5,866 nt of DNA from Candidatus Iainarchaeum sp. (GTDB lineage: Archaea > Iainarchaeota > Iainarchaeia > Iainarchaeales > JAAZKV01). Shown one piece after another: positions 1 to 5,467 of this stretch. Both the position numbers and the translations under genes were made by a program. The notes under the pieces are model-generated. The model did no database searches and was not told the origin of the DNA. It worked only from the letters and a program-made list of their open reading frames with translations. The stretch lies in contig JAQVNZ010000044.1 of the NCBI GenBank assembly GCA_028702895.1, positions 1-5,866 of the forward strand, read 5' to 3'. Every line of letters begins with the position of its first letter. Position 1 is the first letter of the stretch.

Positions 1-922
1 TGGGAATTAATTTTTCAATTAATTTTTGAAATTGATTAATAAAAATTAAAAGTATTATTGTAGTAGATACGCTAAATATTAAATGTGCATTTGCTACTTG
101 GTGAGCCGGGTTTCCGCCAATGGTTTGAACAATAGAAATTAATATTCCTATAAAAGGAATGGTGATTAATACCCCTATTACATTATATAAAAAATGTGAC
201 ACTGCGGCTCTTTTTGCAAAAGAATCCATTCTAATTGAAACTAATAAAGATAAAATCGTTTTTCCAATATTTACTCCAAATAATATTGGTAATGCTTCAT
301 TTAATCCCAGCATACCATTTTGTGCAAAAATTACTACTAATCCAGTAGTAACTGCTCCTGATTGAAATAAATTTGTTACTAAAAATCCGACTAATATTCC
401 TATTGGTATTATGCTCGTTTTTGATAATAATAAAATTAAATTTGGGTCAGATTTTAGCGGAATAATGCTTAATGAAATTAAATTTAATGCGAACATTACT
501 AATCCAAAATAAAATATTGGTTTTCCAAGAATTTTATATTTTGAGTTTATTAAACTAAGAACAAACCCTAGTATTATTAGAAGTGATGCGAATTGCATTA
601 AATTAAATGCTACTAATTGTGAGGTTAATACGGATCCAAAATTTGTTCCAAAAATAATTCCTAAACTTTGAGTAAAAGTAATAGTTCCTGAATTAACTAA
701 ACTAATTGCAATTATAGTTGTAGCAGCACTGGTTTGAATTAATGCTGTTATAACTGCTCCAAAAAGAGCTGCTCTAAATTTCCCTTTTGTCACCCACTTT
801 AATAAAAATTTGAATTGTGATCCAATTGCTTTTTGCATTTCTTTGCTAAAATTGTCTATTCCGTATAAAAAAAGTATTATTGCAGGAATTACTGCAAACC
901 AAATTTGAAAACTTTCAAGCAT
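1..922 (-). CDS. Na+/phosphate cotransporter family protein (partial, C-terminus beyond left edge)
   Basis: An open frame reads from an ATG at 922 to position 1 with no stop, giving 307 residues; the C-terminus lies outside the window. It is very hydrophobic, with about eight membrane or re-entrant segments. It shows the inverted-repeat signature of the Na/Pi-cotransporter family (two PF02690-type units). Repeat 1 has QTSAATT at residues 63-69 followed by GTNFGS at 92-97. Repeat 2 has QSGAVTT at 187-193 followed by GVNIGKT at 216-222. These match the family's QSSSATT and GANIGTT motifs. The N-terminal LFLYGIDNFSKEMQ (17-30) and the later NAHLIFS (278-284) are also typical. Members import phosphate with Na+ at the cytoplasmic membrane. 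Many carry a C-terminal PhoU-like domain, which cannot be seen here. The family call is firm. The substrate is inferred, since some relatives may move other anions. The gene lies 105 bp downstream of the HIT gene on the same strand, with no T-tract terminator between them, so read-through is possible. Confidence 0.9.
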   Translation of the reverse strand, partial: MLESFQIWFAVIPAIILFLYGIDNFSKEMQKAIGSQFKFLLKWVTKGKFRAALFGAVITALIQTSAATTIIAISLVNSGTITFTQSLGIIFGTNFGSVLTSQLVAFNLMQFASLLIILGFVLSLINSKYKILGKPIFYFGLVMFALNLISLSIIPLKSDPNLILLLSKTSIIPIGILVGFLVTNLFQSGAVTTGLVVIFAQNGMLGLNEALPILFGVNIGKTILSLLVSIRMDSFAKRAAVSHFLYNVIGVLITIPFIGILISIVQTIGGNPAHQVANAHLIFSVSTTIILLIFINQFQKLIEKLIP

Positions 923-941
923 AATATATTATTATCTTGTC

Positions 942-952
942 TATTAAAATAT
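942..952 (-). promoter_or_regulatory. weak candidate TATA element for the Na/Pi transporter gene
   Basis: On the minus strand ATATTTTAATA lies 20-30 bases upstream of the ATG at 922, a spacing that would give a leaderless mRNA. A second candidate, TTTAAATA at 975-982, would give a leader of about 28 bases. No Shine-Dalgarno sequence precedes the ATG, which fits a leaderless start. In DNA this AT-rich, chance matches are common, so this is only suggestive. Confidence 0.2.
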
Positions 953-1027
953 GTTAGCTTATTAAAATAATTTTTATTTAAATTTGTTTTTTAGTTTAAT
1001 TTTAAAATATTTTTTTTAAAGTTAGTT

Positions 1028-1516
1028 TTATTTTTTTTTATTTGCTTTTAAGATTAATTTTTTTACTTCTTTATTTAATTTAGAATAAGATTTTTGACTA
1101 ATATTAACTCTTTTCCATAATTCTATTTCAATACCGTCTCCTTTATTTCTTGGGACAAGATGGAAATGTGTATGCATTACTGTTTGTTCTGCGCCTCTGC
1201 CATCATTTAATAAAATATTAGAACCTTCGTGTTCTAATCTTAATGCTTTGCTTACCAAAACAACGTGTTCAATTAGTTCATGTAAAACTTTTTTTGGACA
1301 ATCTTGTAAATTAACATAATGTTTTTTTGGAATAATTAATACGTGAACTCTTTTTGGGCTAGGAAAATCAATGGAAAGAAACGAAAGAGTTAGTTTTGTT
1401 TCAAAGAGTTTTTCAAAAGTAAATTTAGGCTTATGCTTTATCCATTTTCCTGAAACAAAATCACAAAACAAACAAGAATTTATTTTAGAAGTTTGTTTAA
1501 TTTCTTTTTTAAGCAT
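1028..1516 (-). CDS. HIT (histidine triad) family hydrolase/transferase
   Basis: A complete 162-residue protein starting at an ATG at 1516. The histidine triad is clear: HTHFHLV at residues 115-121, inside NDGRGAEQTVMHTHFH (104-119). The middle His117 should be the nucleophile that forms a nucleotidyl-enzyme intermediate. NDG, the AEQTV stretch and PRNKGDG (122-128) are the usual family surroundings. A C-x2-C pair at Cys15 and Cys18 (CLFC) matches the zinc knuckle of many prokaryotic HIT proteins. HVLIIPKKHY (58-67) is the conserved strand before the central helix. Known relatives hydrolyse nucleoside phosphoramidates, AMP-linked compounds or dinucleoside polyphosphates in the cytoplasm; the exact substrate cannot be read from sequence. 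A Lys-rich C-terminal tail of about 25 residues extends past the core. At 162 residues it is somewhat longer than a minimal HIT protein (about 110-140), and far shorter than GalT. Its neighbours do not suggest a specific pathway. Confidence 0.92.
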   Translation of the reverse strand: MLKKEIKQTSKINSCLFCDFVSGKWIKHKPKFTFEKLFETKLTLSFLSIDFPSPKRVHVLIIPKKHYVNLQDCPKKVLHELIEHVVLVSKALRLEHEGSNILLNDGRGAEQTVMHTHFHLVPRNKGDGIEIELWKRVNISQKSYSKLNKEVKKLILKANKKK

Positions 1517-1538
1517 ATTAAAATAATTATTTTTAACA

Positions 1539-1546
1539 ATATAAAA
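1539..1546 (-). promoter_or_regulatory. candidate archaeal TATA box for the HIT gene
   Basis: TTTTATAT on the minus strand lies 23-30 bases upstream of the HIT ATG at 1516. That is the distance expected if transcription starts at or next to the start codon. The 22 bases upstream of the ATG contain no Shine-Dalgarno sequence, only A and T with one G, which agrees with a leaderless mRNA. It sits in the 142-bp gap (1517-1658) after the Cys-rich protein gene; I see nothing else in that gap. Confidence 0.4.
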
Positions 1547-1658
1547 CTTACTTTTATTTGAATAATTTTTTGTGAAAAATAATTTTAATAAACAAATTAA
1601 TTTTTTAAAATTTAATTATTTTAATTTATTTTTAACAAACATTTTTTATTCGTTTTTT

Positions 1659-2987
1659 TTATTTTTTGGTTTTTAGAATAAAACAAATAGATGTAATAAA
1701 AATAATTATTATAAAAAAATTATTATCTGGTATTGCAAATGGTTCTTCTTTTAGAATATTTACTTGTGAAAAACTTTCTCTTTTACAAATTTCACAAGGA
1801 GTAGGAATTTCTACTATGATTAAGTATAATCCAGAATTAATATCTGGTAAAAAGATTTTTTGAGAATATGGGGTATTAGACGTACAAAAACTATTTATTT
1901 CAATTAATTCTTTATTTTCTGGTGAAAATATTTTTATTATGGCTTTTGAAGTATTTTTACAAAGGTTATCTATAATGAATTCTTTACTATTTTTGTTATA
2001 TTTTGAATTAATTGAAATTATCGTATTATTGGTAGGGGTTTCTAAACATTCGCAATTAAAACAAAATTGGGTTGATATACAATCAGAATCAATAGTGCAT
2101 TCACTATCTGGTGGGCAAGTTACTTTTGAATCTAATCTGTTTGCTTGGCAATTAATAGAAGAATCATTTAATTCACAAGTCCAATTAATTTTTGCACCAG
2201 AATAATTTTTTAAAATAGGGTTTTTTGGATTTAATGAACATTCTGAATTACAAAAGGTTCCTTGTGGAAACTCTTCGTTTAAAAAATAATTTTTTGCAGC
2301 TATTCCGCAAGAACATAAGGGGGTAATGGGTGTGCACTTACAATTAACACATTCTTCGTTTGGATTACAGTCTTCTTTAATTCTACATTCATCTTCAATA
2401 GTACAAAGTTCAGCGTCTGGATCATCATTATTAATAATACAATTTCCTGTTGGCAGATTATTATCGTCTAATTCTGGAATAAATCCGTTTATGCATTTAC
2501 ACGCGTTAATTGTTCCTGGGGGATTACAATTATGTGTTCCTGTTGTAGAATCACATTCTTCTAAGTATTTATTGAACTCGTTGTCTCCACAGTTACCAGT
2601 GCAAACCTCTGGTTTTGGTAAACATTTTCCACTAGAATAATAACAAGCAGGTAATCCATTACAAAACGTTTCATTACAAGAACTTATTCCAAAAAACAAT
2701 GGATTTGTAGTGCAAAAGGAACAGGCTTGACAAGAATCAATTCTAAAAAAAGTTGTTTTTACTTTCAAGCATATTCCATCAATATATATTCCCTCACAAT
2801 AAATATCCGAATAATTAAAATCTGTTTGAATACAAATTCCTTCTTGTAAATATTGATAAGGGCATTCGTAATTTGTTGTATTATATTGGCCTTGGATAAC
2901 TATTCCTTGTGTATCAATCTCAAATGATTGCGAATAATTAAGACTAACTAAAAAAACAAATATTATTAAAATTAAAATTTTTTTCAT
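1659..2987 (-). CDS. secreted, membrane-anchored Cys-rich multi-module surface protein
   Basis: A 442-residue protein of unknown function. Residues 1-20 form a Sec signal peptide (MKKILILIIF start, cleavage likely near residue 20). It has 41 cysteines, 40 of them in the exported part, which implies about 20 disulfides. Visible modules are: a duplicated YxC...GIC unit (residues 40-75); a C-x2-C-x2-C cluster (86-92); a CGDNEF...EECD stretch (133-146) resembling DUF4215-like repeats; two related CTI(E/D) modules (195-218 and 297-314); between them, a segment beginning CSCG (225-228) and ending in WTC and NCQA (269-282), a pattern I recall from secreted proteins of uncultured archaea and CPR bacteria; a beta-rich, Ig-like stretch (about 322-410); and a hydrophobic helix (424-437) followed by KTKK. 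Eight N-x-S/T sequons suggest glycosylation. The start is fixed by the signal peptide and a GTGA site 7 bases upstream. The role is probably adhesion or surface binding, by inference only. Confidence 0.88.
   Translation of the reverse strand: MKKILILIIFVFLVSLNYSQSFEIDTQGIVIQGQYNTTNYECPYQYLQEGICIQTDFNYSDIYCEGIYIDGICLKVKTTFFRIDSCQACSFCTTNPLFFGISSCNETFCNGLPACYYSSGKCLPKPEVCTGNCGDNEFNKYLEECDSTTGTHNCNPPGTINACKCINGFIPELDDNNLPTGNCIINNDDPDAELCTIEDECRIKEDCNPNEECVNCKCTPITPLCSCGIAAKNYFLNEEFPQGTFCNSECSLNPKNPILKNYSGAKINWTCELNDSSINCQANRLDSKVTCPPDSECTIDSDCISTQFCFNCECLETPTNNTIISINSKYNKNSKEFIIDNLCKNTSKAIIKIFSPENKELIEINSFCTSNTPYSQKIFLPDINSGLYLIIVEIPTPCEICKRESFSQVNILKEEPFAIPDNNFFIIIIFITSICFILKTKK
2046..2099 (-). 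repeat. Cys module copy 2 (residues 297-314 of the Cys-rich protein)
   Basis: It encodes CTIDSDCISTQFCFNCEC, with spacing C-x5-C-x5-C-x2-C-x-C. It is a diverged copy of the module at 2334-2405, sharing the CTI start, the acidic residues before the second Cys and the N-C-x-C end. It lacks one x5-C step found in the other copy. Confidence 0.7.
2334..2405 (-). repeat. Cys module copy 1 (residues 195-218 of the Cys-rich protein)
   Basis: It encodes a 24-residue module with cysteines at 195, 201, 207, 213, 216 and 218, spaced C-x5-C-x5-C-x5-C-x2-C-x-C. It begins CTIEDEC and ends VNCKC. Its relation to 2046-2099 points to internal duplication, with one x5-C step gained or lost. Confidence 0.7.
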
Positions 2988-2994
2988 TTAAATT

Positions 2995-2998
2995 TCAC
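2995..2998 (-). promoter_or_regulatory. partial Shine-Dalgarno site (GTGA) of the Cys-rich protein gene
   Basis: GTGA lies 7 bases before the ATG at 2987 on the minus strand. It can pair with the UCAC of the archaeal 16S 3' end (UCACCUCC). It is only four bases long but correctly spaced, and it supports the ATG at 2987. Confidence 0.35.
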
Positions 2999-3006
2999 TA
3001 TCCATC

Positions 3007-3013
3007 TATAAAA
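3007..3013 (-). promoter_or_regulatory. candidate TATA element of the Cys-rich protein gene
   Basis: TTTTATA on the minus strand lies 20-26 bases upstream of the ATG at 2987. If used, transcription would begin at or just inside the start codon, which conflicts with use of the GTGA site nearby. Either the promoter lies further up in the 95-bp gap or the GTGA is incidental. Confidence 0.25.
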
Positions 3014-3082
3014 CTAATTAATAAAAATTTTTAATTATCTGGGGTTGGTCGCAAATTATAATTTTAAATAATTAATATTATT

Positions 3083-3820
3083 TTAATTTATTTGCCCGAT
3101 TTCAATACAATATCTTTGAGGATATGCGGGATCAAGTTCAACGATATCATAAAATTTCTCGGCACTAGCATTCCAATCTCGATACGTGTAGGTCATTTGA
3201 GGATAAGCATAAATTCCATCTTGAGTTAATGGGGTTGTACAATTACGCGTTATTTCTAAATCATAAAGAAAAGATGGATTTGTATAACAACTCATTTCTG
3301 GAAAGTCACGTTTTCCAGTATCACAGCCATAACTATTACCACTAGATGGACTACAAGTAGTTACTTCTAAAAAATCTCTTGTCCCTTCTGATCGATTTAA
3401 TTCACAATTTATATTTCCGGTGAAATTCCATAAACAAGTTCTTGTTCCGCCAACTATGTTTTCTGTTCTAAAATACGCTTTTTGTCTAAGTGGTAAAATA
3501 GAAATTCTTAAATTATATATTTTTTGAATGTCTCTTTCAAAAGCAAAAGTCGCTATTTTTTGTAAAGATTTATGTGCGGAGAGCATATTTAATTGAGTTC
3601 CTGCAACATATTGAAAATCAGCATCAGTTAATTCTAAATAGTGATTAAACCCTTTAATATAAGGTTTTTCTAATTGGTGGGTTACGGGGCAATTATCTTG
3701 CCAAGTTGGAACATTAACAGATTGTATGTTCACATCAACTATGGTTGTTAATGCAAAAATATTATTTAAAGAAAAAATAATCCCTATTAAAATAATTAAA
3801 ATTAAAAACAATTTTTTCAT
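3083..3820 (-). CDS. secreted protein of unknown function
   Basis: I do not recognise this family. I choose the ATG at 3820 (245 residues) over an in-frame TTG at 3826. The ATG has a good GGTG Shine-Dalgarno site 7 bases upstream and starts a compact signal peptide (MKKLFLILIILIGIIF), with cleavage likely after the Ala of NNIFALTT. The exported part has eight cysteines, an even number that would allow four disulfides, with most of them between about residues 129 and 194 of the 245-residue form. There are four N-x-S/T sequons: NFT, NRS, NCT and NAS. There is no second membrane segment or anchor, so the product is either released or held by a partner. The start lies two bases after the stop of the upstream lipoprotein gene, so the two are co-transcribed and translation is probably coupled. 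The product may work with that lipoprotein at the cell surface; this is inferred from gene arrangement alone. Confidence 0.85.
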   Translation of the reverse strand: MKKLFLILIILIGIIFSLNNIFALTTIVDVNIQSVNVPTWQDNCPVTHQLEKPYIKGFNHYLELTDADFQYVAGTQLNMLSAHKSLQKIATFAFERDIQKIYNLRISILPLRQKAYFRTENIVGGTRTCLWNFTGNINCELNRSEGTRDFLEVTTCSPSSGNSYGCDTGKRDFPEMSCYTNPSFLYDLEITRNCTTPLTQDGIYAYPQMTYTYRDWNASAEKFYDIVELDPAYPQRYCIEIGQIN

Positions 3821-3822
3821 TC

Positions 3823-4290
3823 TCAAACACCCATATTCATTTTCATTATAGAAATTATTTTCAAAGATTTCTTTTCCTTCATATCTATTATTGCGATTAA
3901 ACTATTATTTATACTTGTAGTGTCATCAAATTCTACAAAAAAAGTGTTTTTTGTTAAAACCAATTTTTCAATTATTGGAATATAAACTTCTTTTTGAGAA
4001 TCTTCTAACCAATCATATTTCAAAACATCGAATTCGTCTTTCGTTAAAGAAAAATAGTTGATTAGTTTTGGTTTAAAATTAGGGTAAAATTTAGTAAATT
4101 CAAAATATTCTAAATCAGTTTTTATTATATTAAATACTTCTTGAGTATTAAAATTAAAATCATTAGTTTTATTATCAATTATATTTTGATTAATATTATT
4201 AGTGTTGCTTGAATTATTATTTTCAATACAACCAGAAAAAAGTATTGTGCTAATAAAACAAATCATTAATATTTTAAAAAAATTATTCAT
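3823..4290 (-). CDS. putative small lipoprotein of unknown function
   Basis: The open frame extends up to an ATG at 4374, but I favour the ATG at 4290 (155 residues). This yields a standard lipoprotein signal, MNNFFKILMICFISTILFSGC, with lipobox LFSGC and lipid-carrying Cys21. It also leaves 110 bp for promoters facing both ways, whereas a start at 4374 would leave 26 bp before the divergent gene. An ATG at 4329 is a second option, with a TATA-like TATTATAAAAT 20-30 bases upstream. After the Cys comes a low-complexity Asn/Ser/Thr linker of about 30 residues, as in many surface lipoproteins. A compact alpha/beta domain of about 100 residues rich in aromatic and charged residues follows (EYFEFTKFYPNFKP, FFVEFDDTTS). 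Cys21 is the only cysteine in the mature part, unlike the downstream proteins. I recognise no family. It is the first gene of a two-gene operon with the secreted protein at 3083-3820. Confidence 0.78.
   Translation of the reverse strand: MNNFFKILMICFISTILFSGCIENNNSSNTNNINQNIIDNKTNDFNFNTQEVFNIIKTDLEYFEFTKFYPNFKPKLINYFSLTKDEFDVLKYDWLEDSQKEVYIPIIEKLVLTKNTFFVEFDDTTSINNSLIAIIDMKEKKSLKIISIMKMNMGV
3828..3832 (-). promoter_or_regulatory. Shine-Dalgarno site (GGGTG) that sets the start at 3820
   Basis: GGGTG on the minus strand ends 7 bases before the ATG at 3820. It lies inside the last codons (Met-Gly-Val-stop) of the upstream lipoprotein gene. It is too close to the in-frame TTG at 3826 to serve that codon, so it decides the start in favour of the ATG. 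It is the clearest Shine-Dalgarno sequence in the window, where it would be needed for an internal operon gene. Confidence 0.6.
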
Positions 4291-4400
4291 AATTTTTTTT
4301 TGTGAATAATTAAACGAAGATTCTTTCATTAAATAAACAGGTTTTATGATTTTATAATACTTTTGATAAATCATTATATTGTTTAAGTTGGTTTTGTGTT
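4291..4400. promoter_or_regulatory. divergent promoter region between the lipoprotein operon and deoxyhypusine synthase
   Basis: This region separates two divergently transcribed units. For the plus-strand gene, TTTATAATA (4351-4359) would give a leader of about 20 bases. ATTATATT (4373-4380) lies 21-28 bases before the ATG and would give a leaderless mRNA. For the minus strand, TATTATAAAAT (4349-4359) overlaps the first plus-strand candidate, and GTTTATTTAAT (4328-4338) is another option. Overlapping TATA elements would couple or set in competition the two directions. Neither start codon has a convincing Shine-Dalgarno site. Confidence 0.4.
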
Positions 4401-5408
4401 ATGGTTAAAACTCTAAAAGATATGCAAAAAGCTGTACGGAAAAAAAGTAATGAAATTGGAACTGGTCAAGTAAAAGGTTATGATTTTGAAGGGGAATTTA
4501 ATTCTAAAGAATTTTTTAATTCTTTTAAAGAAACTGGTTTTCAAGCAACTAACCTAGGCAAAGCCATTGAAATAGTTAAAAAAATGCGAAAAGAAAAAGC
4601 AAAAATATTTTTAGGATTTACTTCAAATATGGCCTCTTGTGGTGTAAGGGAACAAATTACTTATTTAACAAAAAACAAGTTAGTTGATTTTATAGTGACA
4701 ACAACTGGTGGAATTGAAGAAGATATTATTAAAACACACAAACCATTCTTACACGGTGATTTTGATGCAGATGGTACTTGGTTAAGAAAAAATGGGGTTA
4801 ATAGAACAGGGAATATTTTTATTCCAAATGATAGGTATATTTGGTTTGAAAAATTTATTGAACCAGTTTTAGAAAAATTTTATTTAGAACAAAAAAGAAC
4901 TGGGAAAATTTGTAATAGTGTTGATATAATAAAAGAATTGGGAAAAGAATTAGAAAATTATCCTAATAAAGAAAAATCTTTTGTTTACTGGGCGTATAAA
5001 AATAATATTAATTTACTTTGCGTACCACTAGCTGATGGTGCTATAGGCGATCATATTTATATGTTTAAAAAAAAGAATAAAGATTTTCAAATTGATTTAA
5101 TTCGCGAATGGGAATTATTAGTAGATACAGTTCTTGAAGATGAGAAGAGTGGAGCAATAATTATTGGAGGATCAGTTCCAAAACACCATATAATGAATGC
5201 TTTTATGATGCGAGAAGGAATAGAATATACAATTTATATTAATACAGGATTTGAAGGCGAAGGAAGTAATGCTGGTGCAAGTCCTGATGAAGCAAAGAGT
5301 TGGGGAAAAGCAAATTCTGATAAAAACGAATCTGAGAGTGTTAAGGTTTGGGGCGAAGCATCAATAATATTTCCAATACTAGTCGCAGCTGGTTTTAAAT
5401 TAAAATAA
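4401..5408 (+). CDS. dys: deoxyhypusine synthase
   Basis: A complete 335-residue enzyme of normal family length. It uses NAD+ to move the aminobutyl group of spermidine onto one lysine of translation factor aIF5A (EC 2.5.1.46), the first step to hypusine, in the cytoplasm. Signature blocks in order are: SNMASCGVRE (75-84); TTTGGIEED (100-108); NGVNRTGNIFIPNDRY (131-146); PLADGAIGDH (209-218); GGSVPKHHIMNA (256-267); and SPDEAKSWGK (294-303). Lys303 is the lysine that forms the covalent enzyme-aminobutyl intermediate, equivalent to human Lys329. Asp212, Asp217, His262, Glu297 and Trp301 match human Asp238, Asp243, His288, Glu323 and Trp327. Human Asp316 is replaced by Asn290, and Asp313 and Asp342 by Glu287 and Glu319. 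There are also about three extra residues after the catalytic Lys. It stands alone on the plus strand; aIF5A is not in the window. Confidence 0.96.
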   Translation: MVKTLKDMQKAVRKKSNEIGTGQVKGYDFEGEFNSKEFFNSFKETGFQATNLGKAIEIVKKMRKEKAKIFLGFTSNMASCGVREQITYLTKNKLVDFIVTTTGGIEEDIIKTHKPFLHGDFDADGTWLRKNGVNRTGNIFIPNDRYIWFEKFIEPVLEKFYLEQKRTGKICNSVDIIKELGKELENYPNKEKSFVYWAYKNNINLLCVPLADGAIGDHIYMFKKKNKDFQIDLIREWELLVDTVLEDEKSGAIIIGGSVPKHHIMNAFMMREGIEYTIYINTGFEGEGSNAGASPDEAKSWGKANSDKNESESVKVWGEASIIFPILVAAGFKLK

Positions 5409-5431
5409 ATTATTAAAAAATTAAATGATTT

Positions 5432-5461
5432 GAAAAAATTTTTAGTTTTAATTATTTAAAA
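5432..5461. terminator. likely bidirectional terminator between convergent genes
   Basis: In the 59-bp convergent gap, A6 (5433-5438) runs directly into T5 (5439-5443). Archaeal RNA polymerase can terminate at a run of five or more T in the non-template strand. T5 would serve deoxyhypusine synthase, and the A6, read as T6 on the minus strand, would serve the opposing gene. A small AT-only inverted repeat (TTTTAA at 5446-5451, TTAAAA at 5456-5461) adds little stability. Confidence 0.4.
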
Positions 5462-5467
5462 TTTAGT

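Noticed and set aside
159..365. A 68-codon plus-strand open frame
   Set aside because: It lies antisense within the Na/Pi transporter gene, whose minus-strand frame shows clear family motifs over the same bases. It has no recognisable features of its own.
1028..1516. Galactose-1-phosphate uridylyltransferase as an alternative to the HIT call
   Set aside because: That enzyme is about twice as long and uses an HxH motif. This protein has the full HxHxH triad plus the N-terminal C-x2-C pair of small HIT proteins.
1590..1620. AT-only inverted repeats in the 1517-1658 gap
   Set aside because: Matches such as AATTAA and TTAATT arise readily by chance in DNA of this composition and would form very weak hairpins. 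There is no T tract on the minus strand next to them.
1666..2640. Three plus-strand open frames (1666-1863, 1939-2205, 2326-2640)
   Set aside because: All are antisense to the Cys-rich protein gene. Their Ser/Leu/His-rich translations are what is expected opposite a low-GC coding strand, and they lack signals or motifs.
3821..3826. TTG start at 3826 for the secreted protein, overlapping the upstream TGA
   Set aside because: The GGGTG site is only one or two bases from the TTG but 7 bases from the ATG at 3820, which also starts a typical MKK signal peptide.
4291..4374. N-terminal extension of the lipoprotein from an ATG at 4374
   Set aside because: It would put 28 charged and aromatic residues before a normal lipoprotein signal, and leave only 26 bp between divergent genes. 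The ATG at 4290 gives a standard signal and lipobox.
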